Part shown: positions 42,521 through 51,489 of the stretch, in pieces
How the letters are laid out: every line of letters starts with the position of its first letter
How positions within the stretch are numbered: the stretch's first letter is position 1
Assembly (NCBI RefSeq): GCF_040834005.1
Contig: NZ_CP162129.1
Span: 973,501 to 1,037,500, forward strand
Direction of reading: 5' to 3'
Length of the DNA stretch: 64,000 bases
From: Paenibacillus sp. PL2-23
GTDB lineage: Bacteria; Bacillota; Bacilli; Paenibacillales; Paenibacillaceae
Made by a program: the position numbers and the translations under genes
Notes under the pieces: model-generated
The model's database searches: none
What the model was told of the DNA's origin: nothing
The model's input: the letters and a program-made list of their open reading frames with translations, nothing else

Positions 42521-43780
42521 CTATGACGACTTGGCGGCTATGGAGAAGATAACCTGCTTCTGCTTGCTGTCGATCAGAATGCTGATGGAATCCGTGCCAA
42601 TTACCGCATGGGTCTGGATGATACTCTCACCCTTCTCCACCTTGGCGCACACCTCGCTGAACAGCTGCTTGAACGCGATCGCGTTATAGCCGAACAAGCC
42701 GTTGGCGAATTGCTCCACCACCTCCATATTGCGGGCAAGCGAGCCCTCGCGGAGCCGCATGGTTACGCCATAGGTGTTGTACTGCGGATCGAGCCAGATT
42801 GACGCTTCTTCGTTAATGGCCGACGAGACACTTGCTCCCGCCGTCCCGCCGCGCACACTGTCCTTCTCCGCTTGATCCTTGTAGAGCCTAAGCGTGGTGC
42901 CGAACAGATCCTGATTGGTTCCGCGCAGGCCCGCCGCGACCAGCAGCGATTCATAGGCGTCCCACATCCGCTTATCCGGGAAAATGATGATTTTGGTGCC
43001 GCCTCCCTCCGTGGGGACGATTCGCTCCAGCTTGTCCGGCGACACCTTAACGGTCTTGCGCTTGGATTTGTCGGTGAGCCGCTCCAGCAGGATCAGCGCT
43101 TGCGCGCGAGTGACCTTCTGGCCAACGCCAAAAAATCCGTTGGGATAGCCCTCCATAATGCCTTTGACCAGAGCTTCGGCGATGAAACGCTGCTCCCGAT
43201 CGGTGGCGCTGGTGATGTCGCCGTAAGACTGAGCCATCTTCTGTCCGAAGCTGCTGTCCTCCAGAAATTCCGTTTCCTGCAGCGTATAATAAATAACCTC
43301 GGCTACGTTCTCGCGGGTCATATCCGCCTGAAAGTCGACGTAACGATCCTTGTTCAGGAAATGCAGGTCGCTTGCGATGCTGATGAACTCCTTGGCCCAG
43401 TAGCCCGACGTGCTTGGTTTGAAGGTAAAGTAGCGGTAATCCTGCTTCAGTATGGCCTGGTTCTCAAGGCTCAGCGAGCCCACGAAATCCGCATCCCAGC
43501 TGCGGGAGCCGTTCGGGTGCAGATCGCTGTACGATAGAATAAGCATTTTGACGAATTGGTCGACCTTCACCGGCTCTTCCGGGCGGAAAGTCCCATCCGC
43601 ATACCCCTCCAGAATGCCTCGGCTGACCATTTCGTTAATCGTAGGCTCCGCCCAATGCCCTCTGGTATCGCTGAAGATGGATGCTGAGACTGCCGCGCTG
43701 GCCCGATCGTTCGCCGTAGGCGGCTGAAGGGCCGCGAGAACGAGCGCGAAGCCTGTTGCAAGTAACGCCAAACGTTTCAT
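42521..43780 (-). CDS. SLH-domain cell-surface protein
   Basis: About 419 residues from ATG 43780 behind GGGAGGATT. A signal peptide ends near PPTANDRASAA. Three SLH-like repeats follow (FSDTRGHWAEP at about 38; KEFISIASDLHF at about 115; the third with YGDITSATDREQRF and VTRAQALILL at about 180), so wall anchoring is by the N-terminal half. The C-terminal half (about 220-419) is a mixed domain with no recognised motif. It probably acts at the wall surface; function unknown. Confidence 0.82.
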   Translation of the reverse strand: MKRLALLATGFALVLAALQPPTANDRASAAVSASIFSDTRGHWAEPTINEMVSRGILEGYADGTFRPEEPVKVDQFVKMLILSYSDLHPNGSRSWDADFVGSLSLENQAILKQDYRYFTFKPSTSGYWAKEFISIASDLHFLNKDRYVDFQADMTRENVAEVIYYTLQETEFLEDSSFGQKMAQSYGDITSATDREQRFIAEALVKGIMEGYPNGFFGVGQKVTRAQALILLERLTDKSKRKTVKVSPDKLERIVPTEGGGTKIIIFPDKRMWDAYESLLVAAGLRGTNQDLFGTTLRLYKDQAEKDSVRGGTAGASVSSAINEEASIWLDPQYNTYGVTMRLREGSLARNMEVVEQFANGLFGYNAIAFKQLFSEVCAKVEKGESIIQTHAVIGTDSISILIDSKQKQVIFSIAAKSS

Positions 43781-43994
43781 TAGTATAGAATCCTCCCGGG
43801 TACGATATTTTCCGACATTCTTTAGATAACCATATATGGCCAGAATTGAGAATGGGCTGTACGGCACAACCTGCGGCAAGCATAAAGCACTAAGGAGGGG
43901 CGGGAAGGGAATGGATTTGGCGCAGGGCAACCGGGATGTATTTCCTAACGCCGTCAGCGGCAGAGGGCCTGCACTCATACTATGGGCGCAAAGC

Positions 43995-44029
43995 AAAAAG
44001 CCCCGGCAGCATGTCGCTGTCCGAGGCTT
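43995..44029 (-). terminator. Terminator of the ytxJ-like gene
   Basis: On the minus strand AAGCCTCGGACAGC pairs with GCTGCCGGGGCTT (two mismatches), then TTTTTG. Confidence 0.7.
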
Positions 44030-44044
44030 CCGTCCTGCTTCGCG

Positions 44045-44383
44045 TTAGTCCAGAACCGCGCTGATATGCGCCTTCGTCACCGACCAGTGGGAGGCGGTCC
44101 ATACCTTCGCTTTGTTGTCTATATACATAATTTGCGGCGATTCGTGTTTCACGCCTGTATCCTCGGCAATCTTGTTCGAGACTGGACGCGATTCGATGAC
44201 CTTCACGAGCAGATAATCAACGCCGTCCTTGGGGCTGTCGCTCAAATAACGATTAAATTCCTCATGCGCGTTGGCGCTGACCGGGCAGGTCGTGCTGTGC
44301 TTGAACAGAACAACGGGACGCTCATCCGATTGCCGGAACGCTTCTTCCCATTGCTCAATTGTCGTAATTTCTTTGTATGTCAT
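44045..44383 (-). CDS. YtxJ/BrxC-like bacillithiol-system redox protein
   Basis: A 112-residue thioredoxin-fold protein. The active site is TTCPVSANA with Cys33; this family keeps one essential Cys instead of the CxxC pair, and reads ESPQIMYID where the cis-Pro is expected. YtxJ (BrxC) works with BrxA/BrxB in removing bacillithiol from proteins after oxidative stress, in low-GC Firmicutes that lack glutathione. It starts at ATG 44383 behind GGAGAG and is monocistronic. Confidence 0.9.
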   Translation of the reverse strand: MTYKEITTIEQWEEAFRQSDERPVVLFKHSTTCPVSANAHEEFNRYLSDSPKDGVDYLLVKVIESRPVSNKIAEDTGVKHESPQIMYIDNKAKVWTASHWSVTKAHISAVLD

Positions 44384-44499
44384 GTGTGGTCACTCTCCTT
44401 GGGAATGGGTTTGTATTATTATAACCCTTGTCTGCTTGCAAGTCATCTTGAGCGGCTTAGCGCTGGTTTCTATATAATTAATGAATCAACAGTTTTCAC

Positions 44500-44527
44500 T
44501 TGCCCTTTGGAATGAATGCTGTATAAT
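44500..44527 (+). promoter_or_regulatory. Probable promoter of the potABCD operon
   Basis: TTGCCC (44500-44505), 16 bases, TATAAT (44522-44527), about 40 bases before the potA start. Confidence 0.55.
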
Positions 44528-44567
44528 CACTATGATTTCTTTAATTGTGACGGAGGAGGAATGCCGG

Positions 44568-45686
44568 ATGCGCGACCATACCATCATTCGATTCGAGCAA
44601 GTAACGAAGCGTTACGACGGCGGCGGGACTGCTGTTCTGAAGAACGTCAGCTTCGAAATCGAGCGGGGGAAGTTCTATACGCTGCTGGGGCCTTCGGGCT
44701 GCGGCAAAACAACAATATTGCGACTGATCGCGGGCTTCACAGAGCCGTCGCAGGGCAACATCTATTTTAACGGAAATATCATTAACAAGGTGCCGGCTAA
44801 CAAACGCCAGGTGAATACCGTGTTCCAGGATTACGCGTTGTTCCCGCATCTGAACGTATTCGAGAATGTGGCGTTTGGCCTGCGCATCAAGGGGCTCAAG
44901 AACGACGCCATCGCAGCCAAAGTAACGGAAGCCCTGCGCTTCGTCAATCTGAGCGGCTATGAGAGCCGTGAAATGACTGAAATGTCGGGCGGCCAGCGCC
45001 AAAGGGTCGCGATCGCGCGAGCAATCGTCAACGAGCCGGAAATTTTGCTGCTGGACGAGCCGTTGTCGGCGCTTGACCTGAAGCTGCGGACGGAGATGCA
45101 GTACGAATTAAGAGAGCTGCAGCGCCGGCTTGGCATAACCTTTATATTCGTCACGCATGACCAGGAGGAGGCGCTGGCGATGTCGGACGAAATTTTTGTG
45201 CTGAGTGAAGGCACGATCCAGCAGTCGGGCACGCCGACGGACATCTATGATGAGCCCATCAACCGCTTCGTGGCGGATTTCATCGGGGAATCCAATATTG
45301 TAAAAGGAAACATGGTGCGCGATTTCGAGGTGGAGTTCGCAGGGCGCAGGTTCGAATGCGTCGACCAAGGCCTTGTTGAAGGCGAGACGGTAGATATCGT
45401 GATCCGGCCGGAGGATCTCGAGATTACGGCGGCGGGGAGCGGCAAGCTGGAGGTGAAGGTCGACACGCAGCTGTTCCGGGGCGTACATTACGAGATCAGC
45501 TGTTACGACGACGCGGGCAATGAATGGCTGGTTCATTCCACTCGCAAAGCGGCGGTTGGGGAGCGCATCGGTCTGATCTTCGAGCCGGAGGCGATTCACG
45601 TTATGCGTCTCGGCGAGACGGAGGAAGAATTCGATAAGCGGCTGGAAGCTTATGAGGACAGCGGAGTGGGTCAAGATGGACGTTAG
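44568..45686 (+). CDS. potA: Spermidine/putrescine ABC transporter ATPase
   Basis: About 372 residues from ATG 44568 behind GGAGGAGGA. The ATPase domain has Walker [11 protein letters not shown]-loop [10 protein letters not shown], signature [14 protein letters not shown], Walker [12 protein letters not shown] and the H-loop VTHDQEEAL. The C-terminal 130 residues are the TOBE regulatory domain. PotA powers import of polyamines by the PotBC pore. First gene of a four-gene operon whose members overlap. Confidence 0.95.
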   Translation: MRDHTIIRFEQVTKRYDGGGTAVLKNVSFEIERGKFYTLLGPSGCGKTTILRLIAGFTEPSQGNIYFNGNIINKVPANKRQVNTVFQDYALFPHLNVFENVAFGLRIKGLKNDAIAAKVTEALRFVNLSGYESREMTEMSGGQRQRVAIARAIVNEPEILLLDEPLSALDLKLRTEMQYELRELQRRLGITFIFVTHDQEEALAMSDEIFVLSEGTIQQSGTPTDIYDEPINRFVADFIGESNIVKGNMVRDFEVEFAGRRFECVDQGLVEGETVDIVIRPEDLEITAAGSGKLEVKVDTQLFRGVHYEISCYDDAGNEWLVHSTRKAAVGERIGLIFEPEAIHVMRLGETEEEFDKRLEAYEDSGVGQDGR

Positions 45687-46494
45687 GGCGCGCAATCTGT
45701 ATCTGGTTCCTTATGTGCTGTGGATCGTGCTGTTTGTTGCGGCGCCGATTCTGCTGATCGTTTATTATTCATTCTTTAATGTAGAAGGCGAGCTGACGCT
45801 GGACAATTACGCGAAGTTTTTTACGCCGGTGTATCTGAAGATGACGCTCAGCTCCTTCTGGTATGCCTTCCTGATCACGCTGTTCTCGCTGCTGGTTGCC
45901 TATCCCACGGCTTATCTGCTGACGAGGACCAAGCACAAGGGGCTGTGGCTGCTGCTGATCATTCTGCCAAGCTGGATTAATCTGCTGCTGAAGGCTTACG
46001 CGTTCATCGGTCTGTTCGGCACGTACGGCTTCGTCAACGCGGTGCTGGAGGCTACGGGTATCGGAGCGAAGCAAATCTTGTTCACCGACTTCAGCTTTGT
46101 GTTCGTATCGGTATATATCTTTATCCCGTTCATGATTCTGCCCATCTTCAACGCCCTGGAGAAAATGAACCAGACACTCATCGATGCCGCGCGGGATCTC
46201 GGCGCATCGCCATGGATGACGTTCAGGCGAGTGGTGTTCCCGCTGACGCTTGACGGCGTGAAGGCCGGCTGTATGGCCGTGTTCATTCCCGCGCTGTCGC
46301 TGTTCATGATTACCCGGCTTATCGCGGGCAACCGAGTTATTACGCTCGGCACGGCGATCGAGCAGCATTTTCTCGTGACGCAGGATTGGGGGATGGGCGC
46401 GACCATCGCGGTATTCCTCATTATCGCTATGGCGATTATCATGCTCCTGACCGGGAATCGAAAGCGAGGGCTGATCGACATTGTCAAACGGTAA
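45676..46494 (+). CDS. potB: Spermidine/putrescine ABC transporter permease
   Basis: About 272 residues with six membrane helices. The cytoplasmic EAA loop, [20 protein letters not shown], docks with PotA. ATG 45676 follows GGAGTGGGTCAAG and overlaps the potA end; an in-frame ATG at 45652 is an alternative. Pairs with PotC to form the channel. Confidence 0.93.
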   Translation: MDVRARNLYLVPYVLWIVLFVAAPILLIVYYSFFNVEGELTLDNYAKFFTPVYLKMTLSSFWYAFLITLFSLLVAYPTAYLLTRTKHKGLWLLLIILPSWINLLLKAYAFIGLFGTYGFVNAVLEATGIGAKQILFTDFSFVFVSVYIFIPFMILPIFNALEKMNQTLIDAARDLGASPWMTFRRVVFPLTLDGVKAGCMAVFIPALSLFMITRLIAGNRVITLGTAIEQHFLVTQDWGMGATIAVFLIIAMAIIMLLTGNRKRGLIDIVKR

Positions 46495-47290
46495 ATGGAA
46501 GCTGTCTAACCTATACTTGATCGCGGTGTTCGTCATCCTGTACGCTCCGATCTTCTATCTTATGTTCTATTCGTTCAACAGCGGCGGGTCCATGCGGAAT
46601 TTCGAGGGCTTCACGTGGGAGTTTTACGGTGAGGTGTTCCAGGATACACGGCTGCTCATCATCGTGCTGAACACGTTCGTGATCGCGCTGCTGTCGGCGG
46701 CTATCTCTACGGTGATCGGCGTGCTGGGCGCCATCGCGATCCATTATATTCGAAGCAACCGCCCCAAGGGCACGCTTCTGACGCTGAACAACGTGCTTAT
46801 TGTCAGTCCGGACGTCATCATCGGCGCATCGTTCCTGATTCTGTTCACGATCGCCGGCATCCAGCTTGGCTTCGTGTCCGTGCTGCTGTCGCATATCGCG
46901 TTCAGCATTCCGATCGTTGTCATTATGGTGCTGCCCAAGCTGCAGGAGATGAGCGGCACGCTGATCGATGCCGCGCGCGATCTCGGCGCCAGCTCCTGGC
47001 AGGTGCTGACGAAGGTGATTATGCCGTATATTAAGCCAGGCATATTCGCGGGATTTTTTATGGCATTAACCTATTCGCTCGACGACTTTGCCGTGACGTT
47101 CTTCGTGACGGGCAATGGCTTCTCCACGCTGTCGGTGGAGATCTATTCGCGGGCGCGCCAAGGCGTGTCGCTGTCGATCAACGCGCTGTCTACGCTTATC
47201 TTCCTGTTCACGGTGCTGCTGGTCATCGGCTACTACTTCATTAACCGCCGGAATAATAAGGCGCCTGCCGCAGGGGAGGGACGCGTATGA
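46481..47290 (+). CDS. potC: Spermidine/putrescine ABC transporter permease
   Basis: A 269-residue six-helix permease beginning at TTG 46481, overlapping the potB end by 14 bases. The EAA loop reads [19 protein letters not shown]. The last codons overlap the potD start (ATGA). It forms the second half of the polyamine channel. Confidence 0.93.
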   Translation: MSNGKWKLSNLYLIAVFVILYAPIFYLMFYSFNSGGSMRNFEGFTWEFYGEVFQDTRLLIIVLNTFVIALLSAAISTVIGVLGAIAIHYIRSNRPKGTLLTLNNVLIVSPDVIIGASFLILFTIAGIQLGFVSVLLSHIAFSIPIVVIMVLPKLQEMSGTLIDAARDLGASSWQVLTKVIMPYIKPGIFAGFFMALTYSLDDFAVTFFVTGNGFSTLSVEIYSRARQGVSLSINALSTLIFLFTVLLVIGYYFINRRNNKAPAAGEGRV

Positions 47291-48360
47291 GCCAGATCGT
47301 TCGTATGCTCCTGCTGGTGTTCGCCGCAGCCTTCGGCCTCATGTATGCTACGGCATATTTGAACGAGAGCGAGGGCTATTCCGGCGACGATACGCTGACT
47401 GTCTACAACTGGGGCGATTATATCGATCCGGAGCTGCTGGAGCAGTTCGAGGAGGAGACGGGCATTAAAATCGTCTACCAGACGTTCGATTCCAATGAAG
47501 CGATGATGACGAAGATCAAGCAGGGCGGCACAACGTTCGACGTAGCCGTTCCTTCTGAATATGCCATTAGCAAAATGAAAGATGACGGCCTGTTGCTGGA
47601 ATTGGACCATACGATGCTGCCGAACCTGAAGCATATCGACGAGCGGTTCATGCATCTGTCCTTTGATCCGGACAACCTGTATTCCGTGCCATATTTCTGG
47701 GGGACGGTCGGCATCGTGTTCCATCCCGATCTTGTCGGCGATCTGACGTTCGAGAGCTGGGATGACCTGTGGGACCCCAGCTTGCGCAACAACGTGTTCC
47801 TCCTGGACGGCGCGCGCGAGGTTATGGGTATGGGTCTGAACAGTCTTGGCTATTCGCTGAACGACACGAACGAGGAGCATCTGCAGGAGGCGCTGGCCAA
47901 GCTGTCGAAGCTGACGCCTAACGTGAAGGCTATCGTTGGGGACGAGATCAAGATGCTCATCGCCAATGAAGAAGCGGCGGCAGGTCTGGTGTGGTCTGGC
48001 GACGCTTCGGAGATTATGTATGAGAACGAGGAGCTCGACTACGTTGTGCCGAAGGAGGGCTCGAATCTCTGGTTTGATAACATGGTCATTCCCAAGACGG
48101 CGCGCAACCTGGACGGCGCTCATCAGTTCATCAACTTTATGCTGGACCCGGAGGTAGCCGCGCAGAACGCCGAATATGTCGGCTATTCGACGCCGAATAA
48201 GGAGGCACTCGCGCTGCTGCCGGAGGATATCTCCGGCGACGAGCGCTTCTACCCGGACGAGGAGCTCACTGAGCGCCTTGAGGTGTACGACAACCTGGGT
48301 CCCCGCATGCTGTCGCATTACAACGAGCTGTTCCTGGAGTTTAAGATGCATCGGAAGTAA
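47287..48360 (+). CDS. potD: Spermidine/putrescine-binding protein
   Basis: A 357-residue extracytoplasmic binding protein. The N-terminal hydrophobic segment (about 5-24) has no lipobox Cys, so it looks like an uncleaved anchor or an ordinary signal peptide, unlike the lipoprotein form common in Gram-positives. The mature part starts with LTVYNWGDYIDPELLEQFE, the PotD hallmark, and has VPYFWGTVG and the binding-site GLVWSGDASE. It delivers polyamines to PotABC. ATG 47287 follows GGGGAGGG. Confidence 0.93.
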   Translation: MSQIVRMLLLVFAAAFGLMYATAYLNESEGYSGDDTLTVYNWGDYIDPELLEQFEEETGIKIVYQTFDSNEAMMTKIKQGGTTFDVAVPSEYAISKMKDDGLLLELDHTMLPNLKHIDERFMHLSFDPDNLYSVPYFWGTVGIVFHPDLVGDLTFESWDDLWDPSLRNNVFLLDGAREVMGMGLNSLGYSLNDTNEEHLQEALAKLSKLTPNVKAIVGDEIKMLIANEEAAAGLVWSGDASEIMYENEELDYVVPKEGSNLWFDNMVIPKTARNLDGAHQFINFMLDPEVAAQNAEYVGYSTPNKEALALLPEDISGDERFYPDEELTERLEVYDNLGPRMLSHYNELFLEFKMHRK

Positions 48361-48416
48361 TGCTCATGGGGAGGGGAGGCTGCAGCGCTGCACCTTGCAG
48401 CCAGCAGTGCTGCACC

Positions 48417-48547
48417 ATGCAGTCAGCCGCCCTGCGCCTTGCAGCGACTAGCCCTGCGTCATGCAGTCAGCCGCCCTGCGCCTTGCAGCGACTAGCCCTG
48501 CGTCATGCAGCCAGCAGCTCTGCGCTTGCAGCGACCAGCCCTGCAAC
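48417..48547. repeat. 44-bp tandem repeats built from 22-bp CTGC/GCAG-rich halves
   Basis: A 44-bp unit beginning ATGCAGTCAGCCGCCCTGCG occurs exactly at 48417-48460 and 48461-48504, with a degraded third copy to 48547. Each unit splits into two similar 22-bp halves, and the decayed half-units extend back to about 48380. The array starts 20-60 bases after the potD stop. No coding frame with a ribosome site is present. Confidence 0.9.
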
Positions 48548-48560
48548 CTCCAGCCCGCGA

Positions 48561-48750
48561 ATGCTGCAAAAATACATCAATTTCATGTGAAATAGCAGCT
48601 CCAGCAAGGAAATCATGTACGGCATACATCATTTATGTAGCAAAGTGCTTTAAAGGTAGGAAAATAGCACAAAATGATGTATTTTCGCAGGATTGCTGAG
48701 GCTGTTGTGAAGCTTTGAGTCAAAATCATGTACAAACGCAGCAATTTCGC
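48561..48750. repeat. Dispersed copies of a CTGC-AAAATACATCA-type repeat in both orientations
   Basis: A motif close to CTGCGAAAATACATCATTTT appears forward at about 48562-48587 and inverted at about 48668-48691 and 48724-48743, with TACATCATTTATGTA between (about 48627-48641). The first pair can fold into one long imperfect hairpin of about 130 bases. No gene is seen here. Confidence 0.6.
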
Positions 48751-48971
48751 TTAATATAGGCGAGCCGAGGGAGCTGCTGAAGCCGGAGACGCGGGAGAGG
48801 TTCCCGGCGGAGTTGCTGGACATCATTACAGCAGCATTGTCCTCGTCGATTACGTTGACCTTCGCGCTTGCCATTATTCCTGCGGCGCTTGCGCTGCTCG
48901 TGTCCTTGTTCATGGGCAGGAGCAAGCTGGATCCCTCCCAAGCGGATGAGGAATATGTGGGCGGACATTAA
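48735..48971 (+). pseudogene. C-terminal remnant of a DHA2-type MFS drug transporter
   Basis: The frame that ends at TAA 48969 reads EPRELLKPETRERFPAEL, then a hydrophobic helix LTFALAIIPAALALLVSLFM and a short polar tail. That is the form of the last membrane helix and preceding loop of DHA2/EmrB-type exporters (about 70 residues). No start, no ribosome site and no upstream transporter sequence exist; dispersed repeats lie directly where the rest of the gene should be. A terminator follows, as expected for the lost gene. Confidence 0.7.
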
Positions 48972-48986
48972 GGGGATGGCTTATCG

Positions 48987-49025
48987 GCCTGGGACATGCA
49001 TCACGCGTGTCCTAGGCTTTTTTTC
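48987..49025 (+). terminator. Terminator after the MFS remnant
   Basis: GCCTGGGACA pairs with TGTCCTAGGC, then seven T. Confidence 0.85.
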
Positions 49026-49049
49026 ATGGAAGGAGGCTATTATTTCTTG

Positions 49050-49260
49050 AAAAAAATAAAAAAAATTTTCTGAATAATGAAAGGGCTCTCAGAAAGCGAT
49101 GTCATCTTAGTTCCCGCAAGGGGTTAGCCCGATTCGGAAAAAGGTGCCAAATGCACGCAAAAGCCGCTCTTGGCGGGCGAATCGCCTTGACGGCGTTCGT
49201 TAAACCATGATACGGTTTTGTTAACATAACTAACACGAAAGCTTGTGAAAGGGGCAACTA
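49050..49260 (+). other. Gene-free leader region with several short inverted repeats
   Basis: About 210 bases before the HAD gene. After an A-rich tract there are GGCG-AAT-CGCC, GAACGCC partners and GCCGCTCTTGGCGGG, which could fold. It does not match any riboswitch consensus that I know. A promoter is not clear. Confidence 0.3.
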
Positions 49261-49263
49261 AAT

Positions 49264-49935
49264 ATGATGAAAGCTATTATTTTTGACTTTGACGGAACGA
49301 TTATTGATACGGAGACGCCTTGGTTTTACGCGTTTCGCGACGCTTATAAGGAATATGATGTGGAGCTGACGCTGGAGCAATATTCGCAGTGCGTGGGCAC
49401 GAACATTTATACGTTTAATCCTTATGAGTATTTGAAGACTGACCGGGGCATCGAGCTTGACTTGGATGCGTTCAAGGCCAGAATTCACCAGGATCATGCC
49501 ACGCTTATGAGCAAGCAGGAGGTTCGCGAGGGTATTCTCGACTACTTGAACGCGGCGAAGGCTGCGGGGCTTCGCATCGGTCTGGCCTCCAGCTCCGGAA
49601 GGTTCTGGATTGAGAAGCATCTTGAAGAGCTGGGTATTCGGGACTATTTTGAGACTATTATGACTGCGGATGATGTAAAGAACGTGAAGCCTGATCCGGA
49701 GCTGTATCAGAAGGCGCTTGCAGCGCTGGGGGTCAAGCCGGAGGAGGCGGTGGCCATTGAGGATTCGCCGAATGGCGCCAGAGCGGCCGCAGCCGCGGGC
49801 ATGAGCTGTATCGTTGTGCCGAATGAGCTGACAGGTCTGCTGCCGTTCGATTCGGAGGCTGGTTACATTCATGCGGTATCGTTGACGCATATTGATTTTG
49901 AAACGTTGGTGTCTGGAAGCTTATTAAGCGTATGA
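49264..49935 (+). CDS. HAD-superfamily hydrolase, beta-phosphoglucomutase-like (YhcW-type)
   Basis: A 223-residue HAD protein with a helical C1 cap. Motif I is IFDFDGTIIDTE, motif II GLASSS, motif III Lys in VKPDPELYQKAL, and motif IV VAIEDSPNGARAA. These point to a phosphatase or phosphomutase acting on a small sugar phosphate. AAAGGGG precedes the start; ATG 49267 is an equal alternative. It lies 113 bases before mtlD in the same direction and could dephosphorylate a related sugar phosphate. Confidence 0.9.
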   Translation: MMKAIIFDFDGTIIDTETPWFYAFRDAYKEYDVELTLEQYSQCVGTNIYTFNPYEYLKTDRGIELDLDAFKARIHQDHATLMSKQEVREGILDYLNAAKAAGLRIGLASSSGRFWIEKHLEELGIRDYFETIMTADDVKNVKPDPELYQKALAALGVKPEEAVAIEDSPNGARAAAAAGMSCIVVPNELTGLLPFDSEAGYIHAVSLTHIDFETLVSGSLLSV

Positions 49936-50048
49936 GCTGGTGAGAGGTTAATAAACAGCCTTTCAACGAAAGAATAAGTCTGAATTTTCAAACTCTTTAG
50001 AGAGCCAGGATATGACGCAGAAATCGAAAAAATCGAGGGGGAGATACG

Positions 50049-51230
50049 ATGAAAGCCGTGCATATAGGACCAGGTAATATCGGCCGTGGATTTATCGGCG
50101 CTCTCTTGTCTGATTCCGGATTCGAGGTCATCTTCGTGGCCAGGAATGAGCGCAAGGTGCAGCTGCTGCAGCAGAAGAAACGATATGAAGTGAAGTTCGC
50201 TAATGAAGCAAACGCAACAAATGAGGTAAACAATATATCCGCCATAAGCAGCAAAAACAAACAAGGCGTGGCCCAGGCTATCGCGGACGCAGATCTGGTA
50301 ACGACGGCGGTAGGCGTTAACGCGCTGCCTCACATTGCGGGACTGATCGCTGAGGGTATTTCGATGAAGCTTGCTGAGGGGATTACGAAGCCGCTCCATG
50401 TCATGGCGTGTGAGAATGCCGTCGGCGGCAGCTCCCAGCTGAAGGCTCGCGTGATGAGCGCGCTGAGGGAGGAGGACCGGGAGAAGGCGGAGCAGTTCGT
50501 CGCCTTTCCGAATACGGCTGTAGACCGTATCATACCCGGTCAGGAGGACGAGGATTCGCTCAGCGTAACCGTTGAGCCTTATTATGAATGGGTAATTGAC
50601 CGTTCTGAGATGCTGGAGGGCTTTCCGCCCATTAAAGGAGTTAAGTATGTGGATCATCTTGCTCCTTATATTGAACGGAAGCTGTTCACCGTCAACACCG
50701 GCCACTGCGTAGCGGCGTATCATGGCTATCTCGCCGGATATGAGACGATACAGGAAGCTATGAAGGACGATCGCTTGCGCAGTCAGGTGGTGAACGTGCT
50801 GAGGGAGACGGGAGCTATGCTGACGACCAAATACCATTGGGATGAAGCCAAGCACCGACTCTATATTCAGAAAATGATCACACGCTTCTCCAATCCTCGT
50901 CTGACAGACGAAATTGTACGTGTGGGCCGTTCTCCGATGCGGAAGCTGTCGCTTAACGACAGGCTCATTCGACCGGCGCTTCAGGCGCATAGCATGGGCC
51001 TGCCGGTACAGCATCTCACCTCGGCGATCGCCGCCGCGATGCTGTTCGACTATGAGCTGGACCCGGAGGCGGTAGCCTTGCAGCGCAAGCTGTCCAGCAA
51101 GGGCGTAGACGAGGTCATCACGCAAATCATGGGCATCCCGCGTAAGCATAAGATGCACCCTATGATTGCAAGCAAATATCATGAAATGAAAGCGAGGCTG
51201 AACGATTTCAGCGCGCAGGCAGCTTTATAA
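50049..51230 (+). CDS. mtlD: Mannitol-1-phosphate 5-dehydrogenase
   Basis: A 393-residue enzyme of normal length. The N-terminal MKAVHIGPGNIGRGFIG is the NAD-binding signature of MtlD; FPNTAVDRIIP and NTGHCVAAYHGYL are the catalytic-domain hallmarks, with the conserved Lys in ERKLFTVNTGH. It oxidises mannitol-1-phosphate to fructose-6-phosphate with NAD. The mannitol PTS gene mtlA is not nearby, which is unusual. AGGGGGAG precedes ATG 50049. Confidence 0.96.
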   Translation: MKAVHIGPGNIGRGFIGALLSDSGFEVIFVARNERKVQLLQQKKRYEVKFANEANATNEVNNISAISSKNKQGVAQAIADADLVTTAVGVNALPHIAGLIAEGISMKLAEGITKPLHVMACENAVGGSSQLKARVMSALREEDREKAEQFVAFPNTAVDRIIPGQEDEDSLSVTVEPYYEWVIDRSEMLEGFPPIKGVKYVDHLAPYIERKLFTVNTGHCVAAYHGYLAGYETIQEAMKDDRLRSQVVNVLRETGAMLTTKYHWDEAKHRLYIQKMITRFSNPRLTDEIVRVGRSPMRKLSLNDRLIRPALQAHSMGLPVQHLTSAIAAAMLFDYELDPEAVALQRKLSSKGVDEVITQIMGIPRKHKMHPMIASKYHEMKARLNDFSAQAAL

Positions 51231-51235
51231 TCCAG

Positions 51236-51275
51236 AGGCCCGGTCAGGACGATTTCGTCTTACCGGGGCCTTTTT
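51236..51275 (+). terminator. Terminator of mtlD
   Basis: AGGCCCGGTCAGGACG pairs with CGTCTTACCGGGGCCT, then TTTTT; a long stem with mismatches. Confidence 0.85.
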
Positions 51276-51280
51276 AGCTT

Positions 51281-51420
51281 CAGCACAAATAGACGTTTGT
51301 GGCACGTCTATTTGCTCGCAACCGCCCATCCCAGCACAAATAGACGTTCCTGGCACGTCTATTTGCTCCCAGCCGCCCTTCCCCGCACAAATAGACGTTC
51401 CTGGCACGCTTTCACAAAGC
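51281..51420. repeat. 51-bp tandem repeats, each holding an 11-bp perfect hairpin
   Basis: Units begin at 51281, 51332 and about 51383; the third is cut short. Units 1 and 2 each carry CAAATAGACGT and ACGTCTATTTG around a 7-base loop. The third keeps the first arm and loses the second. The array fills the space between the mtlD terminator and the promoter of the IF-3-like gene. The period, 51, is half that of the array at 22301. Confidence 0.93.
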
Positions 51421-51432
51421 GTGGTGGTCACC

Positions 51433-51462
51433 TTGACCAAGAAACAGTATACTAGCTGTAAT
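51433..51462 (+). promoter_or_regulatory. Promoter of the IF-3-like gene
   Basis: TTGACC (51433-51438), 18 bases, TGTAAT (51457-51462), about 28 bases before ATG 51490, directly after the tandem repeats. Confidence 0.6.
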
Positions 51463-51489
51463 GTTACCGAGGAATGGAGAGATCGTGGC

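Noticed and set aside
43911-44048. 45-codon plus-strand frame with a good GGAGGGG upstream
   Set aside because: It runs through the terminator of the ytxJ-like gene, has no known features and overlaps that gene's 3' end.
49080-49260. Riboswitch before the HAD gene
   Set aside because: Compared by eye with the cyclic di-GMP, cyclic di-AMP, Mg, fluoride, FMN and guanidine classes; no consensus core matched. Kept only as a foldable region.
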